14,514 nt of DNA from Microbacteriaceae bacterium (GCA_947452355.1 CANGCU010000016.1:1-14514), one strand, 5' to 3'. Shown: positions 6,934 to 13,926, counted from the first letter of the stretch. Numbers and translations: made by a program. The notes: generated by a model not told the origin, from the sequence alone.

Positions 6934-6939
6934 AGCCTA
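6934..6939 (-). promoter_or_regulatory. Putative -10 of the aroG-lysE promoter
   Basis: TAGGCT on the minus strand lies in the 40-bp plsC-aroG gap, placing a transcription start near 6927 and a leader of about 21 nt that contains AAGGA. The same hexamer is used upstream of plsC and fadD. The -35 would fall inside the end of plsC and is not obvious. Confidence 0.45.
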
Positions 6940-6946
6940 CCGAACT

Positions 6947-7630
6947 CTATGAACGGCCAGATTTAGAGCGACGAGACGTCGCGTATTCGTCGACATATTC
7001 CTGCCCGGACAACACGAGAAGTTCGTGCATGATTTCGTCGGTAATGGCACGAAGGACGAAGCGGTCATTGTCATAACCGTCGAACCGTGAAAAATCGAGT
7101 GGACGCCCAAACGATATTCCGATTCGTTTTACCGTCGGAAGTCTCTTACCAATTGGCATGACTTTGTCGGTGTCCACCATGGCTACGGGGATCACGGGGA
7201 CACCGGACTCCAGTGCCATCCGCGCAATACCGGTTCGACCTCGATACAGCCGGCCGTCCGGGCTTCGAGTCCCTTCCGGGTAGATCCCCAGAAGTTTTCC
7301 TTCATCGAGCACTGCGACCCCCGTCGTCAGTGCGTCCTCGCTGGCACGTCCGCCCGACCGGTCGATGGGGAGCTGGCCCGACGCGTTGAAAAACATTCGG
7401 ACAAGCCAACCCTTGAGCCCGCGTCCCGTGAAGTATTCCGACTTCGCGAGGAAAACGACGGGGCGACGAAGAACGAGCGGGAGGAAAACCGAATCGATGA
7501 ACGACAAATGGTTACTGGCCAGAATCGCGGAGCCCGAGGTAGGAACGTTCTCAATCCCACGCACCCACGGGCGAAACACTCGCAACAGAATCGGTCCGAG
7601 TACAAGGTTTTTCACCAACCAATAGAACAC
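6947..7630 (-). CDS. plsC: 1-acyl-sn-glycerol-3-phosphate acyltransferase (PlsC-like)
   Basis: A 227-residue LPLAT-superfamily acyltransferase that transfers an acyl chain to lysophosphatidate, the second acylation in phospholipid synthesis, at the membrane. The catalytic NHLSFID is at residues 40-46 (His41, Asp46), the substrate motif EGTRS at 119-123 and VPVIPV at 144-149. The N terminus (1-18) is hydrophobic and the C terminus is basic and Ser/Arg-rich. The GTG start at 7628-7630 has no Shine-Dalgarno, but a TAGGCT -10 ends 6 nt before it, suggesting a leaderless message. It is divergent from the acyl-CoA ligase fadD, so both ends of fatty-acid handling share one promoter region. A paralogue acting on another acyl acceptor cannot be excluded. 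Confidence 0.9.
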   Translation of the reverse strand: MFYWLVKNLVLGPILLRVFRPWVRGIENVPTSGSAILASNHLSFIDSVFLPLVLRRPVVFLAKSEYFTGRGLKGWLVRMFFNASGQLPIDRSGGRASEDALTTGVAVLDEGKLLGIYPEGTRSPDGRLYRGRTGIARMALESGVPVIPVAMVDTDKVMPIGKRLPTVKRIGISFGRPLDFSRFDGYDNDRFVLRAITDEIMHELLVLSGQEYVDEYATSRRSKSGRS

Positions 7631-7636
7631 GGGGAC

Positions 7637-7642
7637 AGCCTA
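7637..7642 (-). promoter_or_regulatory. -10 element for a leaderless plsC mRNA
   Basis: TAGGCT on the minus strand ends 6 nt before the plsC GTG at 7630. No Shine-Dalgarno intervenes, so transcription most likely begins at or beside the start codon. Confidence 0.6.
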
Positions 7643-7660
7643 GTCAACGCTGCCATGACT

Positions 7661-7685
7661 CGGGACATGCACCGAAAGCGGGACA
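7661..7685 (+). repeat. CGGGACA direct repeat in the plsC-fadD divergent promoter
   Basis: CGGGACA occurs at 7661-7667 and 7679-7685, an 18-bp period, and a related GGGGACA occurs at 7631-7637. The pair lies where the two -35 regions meet back to back, so it could bind a shared regulator. Short repeats also arise by chance. Confidence 0.35.
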
Positions 7686-7690
7686 GTCGA

Positions 7691-7696
7691 TAGGCT
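7691..7696 (+). promoter_or_regulatory. Putative -10 of the fadD promoter
   Basis: TAGGCT lies 30 nt before the GTG at 7727, placing transcription start near 7703 and leaving a leader of about 24 nt that includes the AAAGGAG Shine-Dalgarno (7715-7721). The -35 is weak. Confidence 0.5.
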
Positions 7697-7726
7697 TGGG
7701 AAAATTCCGTCGTCAAAGGAGACCCG

Positions 7727-9553
7727 GTGAACGAAACAACAATGGCGGCGATCGTCCCCCACGACCCGAACGCCACGATTTGTGATCTCCTCGAGGAGCG
7801 GTTTCGCGAGACACCCGAACACACACTGTTTTCCGTCCCGCGCACCGACGGTGGCTGGAATCCGATTACTACGTCTGATTTCCACAGCCAGGTGATTGCC
7901 TTGGCAAAAGGTTTTGTTGCCGCCGGAGTGAAACCTGGCGACAAAATCGGAATCATGTGCAAGGTTCGCTTTGAATGGACTCTCATCGATTTTGCAACGG
8001 CCTACGCGGGCGCCATTCTCGTGCCCGTATACGAGACATCATCTCCGAGCCAAATCGCTCATGTGTTATCCGATTCGGGTGCGAACGCGCTGATTCTGGA
8101 GACCGCCGAGATGCATGCACGATTTGATGAAATTCAGGCGGAAGTGCCGGGGATTGGCACGTCGTGGCGACTCGACCTTGGTGATCTCGACACGCTTCGC
8201 GCACACGGTGCCGACATCACGGATGCCGAAATCGACAAGAGGCGCCGACTCGCCAAGGGGTCCGATATTGCGACGCTGATTTATACGTCAGGGTCGACCG
8301 GGGCACCAAAGGGCTGCATCATCACTCATGCGAATTTCGTCGACACGATTCGAAACGCCGCAAAAGAAATGAGCATGGTTGTCAACACCGACGCATCGAC
8401 CTTGCTGTTCATCACCGCTGCCCACATCTTTGCCCGCGTCGTCAGCCTCCTCGCAGTCCACTCCGGTGTTCGGGTGGGACATCAATCGGACACCAAACTG
8501 CTTCTACCCTCGTTGCAAAGTTTCAAACCAACCTTCTTGCTCGCAGTGCCTCGCGTGTTCGAAAAGGTTTATAACTCGGCCGAACAAAAAGCAGAAGCGG
8601 GAGGCAAGGGGTCAATCTTCCGCCTCGCCACAGCAACGGCGATTGAGTACTCGCACGCTCTCGATGCGGGACACGTGTCGTTTGCGCTGCGGGCAAAATT
8701 TGCTGTTCTCGACCGCCTTGTTTTGTCCAAACTTCGCGCCGCAATTGGCGGTAGGGCGATTTATGCGGTGTCTGGATCGGCTCCTCTTGGACTTCGACTG
8801 GGCCATTTTTACCGGGCGCTCGGACTCAAGATTCTCGAAGGTTACGGTTTGACCGAAACCACGGCACCGGTCACCATCAACGTCCCGCAGAAATTCAAGA
8901 TTGGAAGTGTCGGTCCCGTACTCCCCGGAATTTCGGTTCGAATCGCGGCAGACGGCGAGGTCCTCGTTCGAGGCGTCAATGTGTTCGCTGGTTATTGGCA
9001 CAACGATAAAGCGACCGCCGAGACCTTCGATGGCGATTGGTACAAGACGGGTGATATCGGCAACATCGATGACGATGGCTATCTGTGGATCACGGGCCGA
9101 AAAAAGGAGATTATCGTCACGGCCGGTGGCAAAAACGTCGCTCCAGCGACGTTGGAAGACCCGATTCGAGCGAATCCCTTGATTGGCCAGTGTGTCGTCG
9201 TGGGCGATGAGAAGCCCTTTATCTCGGCGCTCATCACGTTGGATTCCGAGATGCTCGAGCCGTGGCTTCGGAATAACGAACTCAACCCTGCGATGTCCGT
9301 TGCCGACGCGGCGCGTCACCCTGCAATCCTCGCGGAAATTCAAGGGGCAATCGACCGAGCAAACGCATTGGTGTCTCGAGCGGAATCAATCCGCAAATTT
9401 GTGATTCTCCCGACAGAGTTCACCGAGGCAAGCGGACATTTGACGCCCAAAATGAGTATCAAACGGCATGTCATCATCGCGGACTTCGCCAGCGAAATTG
9501 ATGCAATCTACGACGGGAACCCGGACACCTCAGGAATCACGCTCGGCAATTAG
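7727..9553 (+). CDS. fadD: Long-chain fatty-acid--CoA ligase (FadD15-like)
   Basis: A 608-residue AMP-forming ligase that activates fatty acids to acyl-CoA through an acyl-adenylate. The P-loop YTSGSTGAPKG is at residues 186-196, the adenylate motif YGLTETT at 373-379, the ribose-binding TGD at 441-443 and the hinge region GRKKEIIVTAGGKN at 457-470. The C-terminal HLTPKMSIKR (571-580) holds the likely catalytic lysine. Length suits the long-chain AMP-ligase group related to FadD15. GTG 7727 has AAAGGAG 5 nt upstream; an ATG five codons later is less well placed. It is divergent from plsC and overlaps the convergent def by 4 nt. The last codons and the def stop share TTAG, leaving no room for a terminator. 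Confidence 0.93.
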   Translation: MNETTMAAIVPHDPNATICDLLEERFRETPEHTLFSVPRTDGGWNPITTSDFHSQVIALAKGFVAAGVKPGDKIGIMCKVRFEWTLIDFATAYAGAILVPVYETSSPSQIAHVLSDSGANALILETAEMHARFDEIQAEVPGIGTSWRLDLGDLDTLRAHGADITDAEIDKRRRLAKGSDIATLIYTSGSTGAPKGCIITHANFVDTIRNAAKEMSMVVNTDASTLLFITAAHIFARVVSLLAVHSGVRVGHQSDTKLLLPSLQSFKPTFLLAVPRVFEKVYNSAEQKAEAGGKGSIFRLATATAIEYSHALDAGHVSFALRAKFAVLDRLVLSKLRAAIGGRAIYAVSGSAPLGLRLGHFYRALGLKILEGYGLTETTAPVTINVPQKFKIGSVGPVLPGISVRIAADGEVLVRGVNVFAGYWHNDKATAETFDGDWYKTGDIGNIDDDGYLWITGRKKEIIVTAGGKNVAPATLEDPIRANPLIGQCVVVGDEKPFISALITLDSEMLEPWLRNNELNPAMSVADAARHPAILAEIQGAIDRANALVSRAESIRKFVILPTEFTEASGHLTPKMSIKRHVIIADFASEIDAIYDGNPDTSGITLGN

Positions 9554-10047
9554 GAGCGAAACCACTCCGCGGAACGGATGTCGCGCATTGCATTTCGCTT
9601 GGTGACGGGGTCTAACCCTTCGATATACAGTTTGCCGTCGAGGTGATCAACTTCGTGTTGGATCGCTTGTGCCATAAGCCCCTCCCCCTCAATTTCGATG
9701 GGCTGACCGTCACGGTCAACACCCACCACTCGTGCCCACGGAAATCGTTCACGAGGGAACGCGAACCCAGGAACCGATAAACACCCTTCGTCGATAAATT
9801 CAGGCTCGCCGCGCACTTCGACGACTTGCGGATTGAGAATGTATCCAGTGCGCCCGTTGACATTGAAACTGAAGGCGCGAAGCCCCACGCCGATTTGATT
9901 TGCGGCAACTCCTGCCCGGCCAGGCAAAAGGACGGTATCGACAAGATCTTGGACAAGCGCACGGGTCGAGTCGTCGAAACGGTGAATGGGATCCGTCACG
10001 CTACGCAAGATCGGGTCGCCAAACAGGCGAATCTCACGAACGGGCAT
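9550..10047 (-). CDS. def: Peptide deformylase
   Basis: A 165-residue metallohydrolase that removes the N-formyl group from nascent proteins at the ribosome exit. All three family motifs are present: GVAANQ (46-51), EGCLSVPG (87-94, metal ligand Cys89) and QHEVDHLDG (130-138, ligands His131 and His135, catalytic Glu132). Length is normal for the enzyme. The ATG at 10045-10047 overlaps the stop of the upstream MinD/ParA gene as TAATG, so it is translated by coupling from that message; no independent promoter is visible. Other def copies may exist elsewhere in the genome. The pairing with a partition-type ATPase rather than fmt is unusual. Confidence 0.95.
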   Translation of the reverse strand: MPVREIRLFGDPILRSVTDPIHRFDDSTRALVQDLVDTVLLPGRAGVAANQIGVGLRAFSFNVNGRTGYILNPQVVEVRGEPEFIDEGCLSVPGFAFPRERFPWARVVGVDRDGQPIEIEGEGLMAQAIQHEVDHLDGKLYIEGLDPVTKRNAMRDIRSAEWFRS

Positions 10048-11198
10048 TATTTGTTCGGGGCGATTCCCTCGACGACAAATGCCGCCAACAGTTCCGCTGC
10101 ATCCCGCGTGATCTTGTTGAGTTTCGACCAGGTGATGACCGAACCCGCGGCAATGTGTGGGTCGTAGGGAATGCGAACAACCTCGCGAACACGTGACCGG
10201 AAGTGGTTTTCGATTTCGTCAAGTTTGACGAGCATGGTCCCCTGTGTCGCGGTGTTGAGTGCGACAACCGAATTGCGCACGAGGTCGGCATAGCCATTCG
10301 ACTCAAGCCATGACAGCGTCTCGGACGCCAGTCGAGCCTCGTCGATAGACCCACCCGACACGATGACGAGCGCATTTGCGCGCTGGAAGATCGGCCGCAT
10401 AACCGAATGGACGATTCCGGTACCACAGTCGGTGAGAATCAACGAATAGTAGCGAGACGCAACGTCGGCGACGACGTTGTAGTCGTATTCGTCAAACGCA
10501 TCCGCCAGCGTCGGATCCGGGTCCGAGGCAAGCACGTGCAGTCGGGTTACGTCACGGCTGATGAACTCGACGAAATCGGTGAACGAGCCGATGGAGGGGG
10601 CCTTGAGAACGACGGAGCGGATGGTGTTCTTGGTCTCGCGCGGGATTCGCTCTGCGAGAGTTCCGCGGTCGGGGTTCGCGTCGATTGCGATCACTCGGTC
10701 TTCGCGGTGTTGTGCCAGTGCCATCCCAAGAAGAGTCGTGGTTGTGGTCTTTCCTACTCCCCCCTTGCGGGTGAGAATCGGAACATATCGCGTGTCACCA
10801 TTGAAGGTGGTCGAGATCCGTGCGATCAGTTCCTTGCGCGCACGTGCACGACGCGAATCGCCGAGGTTTACCGTGTGAAACGTGAGCTCGAAAATTGCGC
10901 GCTGGTACCAGCCCACCGGGGCGACCTGCTTTTCTTTAACGTCCAACAGGCGAACGTCGGTCAGCATTGACGAGGGTTCCGGTGTAGCCGACACGCCGGA
11001 ATGGCGACGTGAGTACATCGCTTCGGAATCGGGGGTGGCTGAAACCAACAGCGTGGCGTCAGCCGAAATGGGAACGTCTACCGAAAGTCCTTCGGTTACG
11101 GCGTCCGGGATAGTCGCGGCGTCGTCGACCTCGGTAAGCGGCGACGAAGCCTTATCGCTCGATTTCGCCGACGCGGTGGGTCGCTTGCGTTCAACCAC
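10047..11198 (-). CDS. MinD/ParA-type ATPase with EspI-like architecture
   Basis: A 383-residue protein. Residues 1-90 are Ser/Thr/Ala/Asp-rich and probably disordered. Residues 96-128 (GWYQRAIFELTFHTVNLGDS then a basic helix) match the linker seen before the ATPase in actinobacterial EspI-like proteins; that comparison is from memory. The deviant Walker A KGGVGKTT (145-152, signature Lys145 and Lys150), Walker A' AIDANPDRG (171-179) and Walker B LILTDCG (253-259) follow. Such ATPases position complexes or chromosomes; some act in type VII secretion, but no T7SS gene is in this window. The GTG start (11196-11198) has AAAGGAG 5 nt upstream. It heads an operon with def and diverges from a second parA. 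Its partner is unknown. Confidence 0.85.
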   Translation of the reverse strand: MVERKRPTASAKSSDKASSPLTEVDDAATIPDAVTEGLSVDVPISADATLLVSATPDSEAMYSRRHSGVSATPEPSSMLTDVRLLDVKEKQVAPVGWYQRAIFELTFHTVNLGDSRRARARKELIARISTTFNGDTRYVPILTRKGGVGKTTTTTLLGMALAQHREDRVIAIDANPDRGTLAERIPRETKNTIRSVVLKAPSIGSFTDFVEFISRDVTRLHVLASDPDPTLADAFDEYDYNVVADVASRYYSLILTDCGTGIVHSVMRPIFQRANALVIVSGGSIDEARLASETLSWLESNGYADLVRNSVVALNTATQGTMLVKLDEIENHFRSRVREVVRIPYDPHIAAGSVITWSKLNKITRDAAELLAAFVVEGIAPNK

Positions 11199-11233
11199 AA
11201 TGACTCCTTTAGTGCTGTTGTCCGTTGAGGTTC

Positions 11234-11239
11234 ATTCTA
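11234..11239 (-). promoter_or_regulatory. Putative -10 of the MinD/ParA-def operon
   Basis: TAGAAT on the minus strand (5 of 6 to TATAAT) puts a start near 11227 and a leader of about 29 nt containing AAAGGAG. The -35 is weak. Confidence 0.5.
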
Positions 11240-11311
11240 GTCGACAAGCGCTAATGGTGATTTCTCCCCATTTGCCAACCGAGGTTTTCTCGTCCATTTC
11301 CCCGACACTCC

Positions 11312-11338
11312 CCGAGGCAAGACAAAAGTGTGCCTCGG
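11312..11338. repeat. Inverted repeat between the divergent parA genes (candidate operator)
   Basis: CCGAGGCA (11312-11319) and TGCCTCGG (11331-11338) form a perfect 8-bp dyad around an 11-bp centre. It sits directly upstream of the -35 region of the plus-strand parA. No T-run follows, so it is not an intrinsic terminator. It does not match the canonical parS (TGTTTCACGTGAAACA). A related CCGAGG occurs at 11279-11284. Confidence 0.5.
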
Positions 11339-11361
11339 CGTTTCCAGCACGACTTGACGGA

Positions 11362-11367
11362 TAAGGT
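11362..11367 (+). promoter_or_regulatory. -10 element for a leaderless parA mRNA
   Basis: TAAGGT (TANNNT) ends 7 nt before GTG 11375. There is no usable Shine-Dalgarno, supporting a leaderless start. Confidence 0.45.
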
Positions 11368-11374
11368 TGAGTTC

Positions 11375-12163
11375 GTGCAGGTCGTCAGCGTAAGTTCCCT
11401 CAAGGGCGGTGTCGGAAAGACAACCGTGACGCTCGGGCTTGCGTCGGCTGCATTCGCGAAGGGGTTGCGGACACTCGTCATCGATATGGATCCGCAATCC
11501 GATGTGTCGTCTGCGTTGGCTTCCCGCTCGTCGCACGGGTACTCCATCGAATCGGTGCTTACTAATTCGAGTAGTTCGGTTGTCCGCCAGGCCGTTGTTC
11601 CCAGTTCGTGGACCGGACCGGGCGATGTCCCCGTCCACATCCTCATGGGGTCTCCCACGGTTTCAGTTCACGATAAGCCCGCTCCCACAAAGCAAGAACT
11701 CTGGAAGCTAGAAGAAGCACTCGCGACGATTGAGTCGAACTATGACGTCGTCTTCATCGATTGCCCACCGTCATTCAATGGGTTAACCCAGACCGCGTGG
11801 ACCGCGGCCGATTCGGTCGTGATCATCGCCGAGCCCGGGTTGTTCTCGGTCACTGCTGTGCACCGAACGCTCTTGGCTCTACAGGCGATGCGCCTCAAGA
11901 TGTCTCCGCGCCTGCGAACCGCGGGAGTCATCATAAATCGATTCCGTCCCGACAGCCCCGAACACACGTTCCGACTCGAGGAAATGCGTCAACTATTCGG
12001 TGACCACATTCTCGAGCCGATCCTGGACGAAACACTCACTCTCCAACAATCAACGGGTGCTGCTATTCCGATCCATCGTTGGCCAGGCGACCAGGCGCAA
12101 TCTATCGCTCGTTACTTTGATCGGCTGTTACTCAAGGTGTTGATCGACACCGGTCGACCGTAG
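11375..12163 (+). CDS. parA: Orphan ParA family ATPase
   Basis: A 262-residue ParA/Soj-type ATPase beginning VQVVSVSSLKGGVGKTT. The frame is open 15 codons further upstream, but GTG 11375 is chosen because ParA proteins of this type start right at the first strand before Walker A. Deviant Walker A KGGVGKTT is at 10-17, Walker A' VIDMDPQSD at 35-43 and Walker B VVFIDCPPS at 125-133. There is no N-terminal DNA-binding extension and no parB or parS nearby, so it is probably not the chromosomal parABS ATPase. Actinobacteria carry orphan ParA proteins such as Corynebacterium PldP that affect division-site placement; that role here is inference from neighbouring ftsR. It converges on the merR gene with a 6-nt gap. 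Confidence 0.87.
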   Translation: MQVVSVSSLKGGVGKTTVTLGLASAAFAKGLRTLVIDMDPQSDVSSALASRSSHGYSIESVLTNSSSSVVRQAVVPSSWTGPGDVPVHILMGSPTVSVHDKPAPTKQELWKLEEALATIESNYDVVFIDCPPSFNGLTQTAWTAADSVVIIAEPGLFSVTAVHRTLLALQAMRLKMSPRLRTAGVIINRFRPDSPEHTFRLEEMRQLFGDHILEPILDETLTLQQSTGAAIPIHRWPGDQAQSIARYFDRLLLKVLIDTGRP

Positions 12164-12169
12164 GCCGGA

Positions 12170-12748
12170 CTACGAGGCGCGTGATGCGCGCTTGGCGGCG
12201 AGGTCATCGACAACGTCACCGACGCGGATGGCATCGATCGTGATCAGTGTTGTTTCGACTTCGCGCAACACAGCTCCAACGGCAATGCCGAATACTCCCT
12301 GGCCACGATTCACAAGGTCAATGACTTCGTCACTCGAGGTGCAAAGGTAAACCGATGCGCCGTCGCTCATGAGAGTCGTGCCAGCGAGGTCGTCAATACC
12401 TTCCGCGCGGAGTTGTTCGACCGCGATACGGATTTGTTGCAGAGAAATTCCGGTCTCGAGAAGGCGTTTGACAAGTTTGAGCACCAAGATGTCTCGGAAG
12501 GAATACAAGCGCTGAGACCCAGAACCCTGGGCGGGTTGGATTGTCGGAACGACAAATTCGGTCCGCGCCCAATAATCGAGTTGACGGTAGGTGATGCCCG
12601 CGGCCGCTGCGGCCGTGGCTCCGCGGTATCCCTCGACAGATTCGCCGGGGTTGTGCGTGAGTTCACTCATGTTGAACCAACCTTCACCTTGTTGCTGAAC
12701 GTTAACGTGTCCCACTGTATCGATGGGCTGTCCCCGTCGAGCCGCCAA
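12170..12748 (-). CDS. MerR family regulator, Rv1830-like
   Basis: A MerR-type winged-helix regulator. With the upstream TTG start it has 192 residues. The DNA-binding domain spans about 40-115: GYRGATAAAAAGITYRQLDYWART, then GSGSQRLYSFRDILVLKLVKRL and a dimerisation helix. The C-terminal part (MSDGASVYLCTSSDEVIDLVNRGQGVFGIAVG) is typical of the Rv1830 group and has no obvious ligand motif. The start is uncertain. TTG 12748 has AAAGG 4 nt upstream (12753-12757); GTG 12715 and ATG 12670 are alternatives with poor ribosome sites. The longer form is preferred for its Shine-Dalgarno and because residues before the ATG look coding. It is the last gene of the pgsA-garA-ftsR-merR run, 22 nt after ftsR if TTG is used. 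Confidence 0.87.
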   Translation of the reverse strand: MAARRGQPIDTVGHVNVQQQGEGWFNMSELTHNPGESVEGYRGATAAAAAGITYRQLDYWARTEFVVPTIQPAQGSGSQRLYSFRDILVLKLVKRLLETGISLQQIRIAVEQLRAEGIDDLAGTTLMSDGASVYLCTSSDEVIDLVNRGQGVFGIAVGAVLREVETTLITIDAIRVGDVVDDLAAKRASRAS

Positions 12749-12770
12749 ACAACCTTTCGGCGTGTCGCAA

Positions 12771-13460
12771 TTAGCCGATCAAGTCCTCAATGGACCTCAT
12801 CAATACTGCGATTCTAACCTGTTCAAGGTTTTGAGCAAGGTCTCGGGCCACATCGACGGCCTTCTCTTTGCTCACTCTACTGGCGCTCTTCACAATCGGC
12901 AGGACCGCGCTATGAACGATGTCCGCATCCTTCTCAGCCTGAAGTCGGAGTCCTCGAAGGTGGCGTGGCTCGATGCCTGCCTTCTGCAATTCGACCAGCG
13001 CAGTCAACGTTTTCAGCGCATCTTCGGTATAAATTTCCGCAGCCGGCAACAGGCTCATTGAGACCGCATCGTCCAGCAACGACTTGGTCGCGCCAGACGT
13101 CTTGAGCATTTCATTTCGCGTGAAGCGAACTTCTAGGGACAGAATTGAGTCAATCGAGAGCGTGGCGCCACCCGGAAGCGTCGGGGTCTTACCCGCGTCG
13201 ATGTCGCCGAGCACCAGCTCGATTTCCTTGAGCGGCATGAAATAATCGCGTTGCAAGAACAAGATCATTCGTAAGCGCTCGACGTCGGCCGCGGTGTATG
13301 AACGATATCCGCTCGCCAAACGAACGGGATTCACAAGACCCGATTCGCCCCAAAAGCGAAGTTTCGAGCTCGAGAGATCGGGAAACTGAATTCGAAGCTG
13401 CTGCAAAACCTGACCGATGGTCAACCCAGTGGGGACATCGCCCGCTCGTTGTGCCGACAT
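12771..13460 (-). CDS. ftsR: FtsR-type MerR regulator (Rv1828-like)
   Basis: A 229-residue MerR-family protein. The winged-helix domain covers about residues 12-85 (LTIGQVLQQLRIQFPDLSSSKLRFWGESGLV, then SGYRSYTAADVERLRMILFLQRDYFMPLKEIELVL). A second domain (about 115-225) may be a C-terminal winged helix as in Rv1828. In Corynebacterium glutamicum the homologue FtsR, likewise encoded next to the FHA gene odhI, activates ftsZ; the symbol rests on that family and synteny. ATG 13458-13460 lies 3 nt after the FHA gene stop, so translation is coupled; only a weak GAGG-like site precedes it. With mraZ and parA it adds to a division-control theme in the window. Confidence 0.87.
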   Translation of the reverse strand: MSAQRAGDVPTGLTIGQVLQQLRIQFPDLSSSKLRFWGESGLVNPVRLASGYRSYTAADVERLRMILFLQRDYFMPLKEIELVLGDIDAGKTPTLPGGATLSIDSILSLEVRFTRNEMLKTSGATKSLLDDAVSMSLLPAAEIYTEDALKTLTALVELQKAGIEPRHLRGLRLQAEKDADIVHSAVLPIVKSASRVSKEKAVDVARDLAQNLEQVRIAVLMRSIEDLIG

Positions 13461-13463
13461 TGC

Positions 13464-13904
13464 CTACGCCTCGCCAGGAAGGTCGTGACGAGACGGATAG
13501 AACGTCATGCGATATTTGCCGATTTGGATTTCTGAACCGTCAACGAGTGCGCCACCCGAGGTTCGCTCGCCGTCAAGGTACGTGCCGTTGAGTGAGTCTA
13601 GATCGCGGATCGAAAAGGTATTTGCCTGTCGGGCGATTTCTGCGTGGCGACGCGAGACCGTGACGTCGTCCAAAAAAATGTCGGCATCGGGGTGGCGTCC
13701 GGCGACGGTCACATCTGTGTCGAGTAAGAAGCGGGCGCCAACCGTTGGGCCACGGCGGACGATGAGCAGAGCACTCCCCGCAGGAAGTGCGGCGATTGCA
13801 GCGGTTTCCTCGGCGGTAGCGCTGGCCTCGAGAGCCGCGAGTCTCGTTGCGAAGTCTTGGCCGAGATGTTCGGTGCTGTGCCGAGTGTCGTCGTTGTCGC
13901 TCAT
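13464..13904 (-). CDS. garA: FHA domain protein, GarA/OdhI-like
   Basis: A 146-residue protein with a C-terminal FHA domain (about 45-138) that binds phosphothreonine. Conserved residues are Gly69-Arg70, SRRHA (84-88) and Asn106-Gly107. GarA/OdhI homologues bind and inhibit 2-oxoglutarate dehydrogenase and affect glutamate metabolism; phosphorylation of a threonine in an N-terminal ETTSVFR motif by PASTA kinases makes the protein fold on itself and lose that inhibition. Here the N terminus reads MSDNDDTRHSTEHLGQDF: that motif and its Thr-Thr pair are absent, leaving only Thr7, Ser10 and Thr11 nearby. ATG 13902-13904 has AAGGAGG 4 nt upstream (13909-13915). It follows pgsA by 22 nt and is coupled to ftsR. 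Confidence 0.88.
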   Translation of the reverse strand: MSDNDDTRHSTEHLGQDFATRLAALEASATAEETAAIAALPAGSALLIVRRGPTVGARFLLDTDVTVAGRHPDADIFLDDVTVSRRHAEIARQANTFSIRDLDSLNGTYLDGERTSGGALVDGSEIQIGKYRMTFYPSRHDLPGEA

Positions 13905-13926
13905 CTCGCCTCCTTCGTGGACAATC

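Noticed and set aside
8612..9343. Open frame of 243 codons antisense to fadD.
   Set aside because: It is a shadow of the well-supported fadD frame, with no Shine-Dalgarno and no family resemblance.
10873..10884. GTGAAACGTGAG resembles part of a parS site near the ParA genes.
   Set aside because: It lies inside the MinD/ParA coding frame, is only a partial match to TGTTTCACGTGAAACA and lacks dyad symmetry.
11354..11359. TTGACG just upstream of parA as a -35 box.
   Set aside because: A -10 at 17-bp spacing would fall inside the coding region; the TAAGGT at 11362-11367 fits better as the -10.
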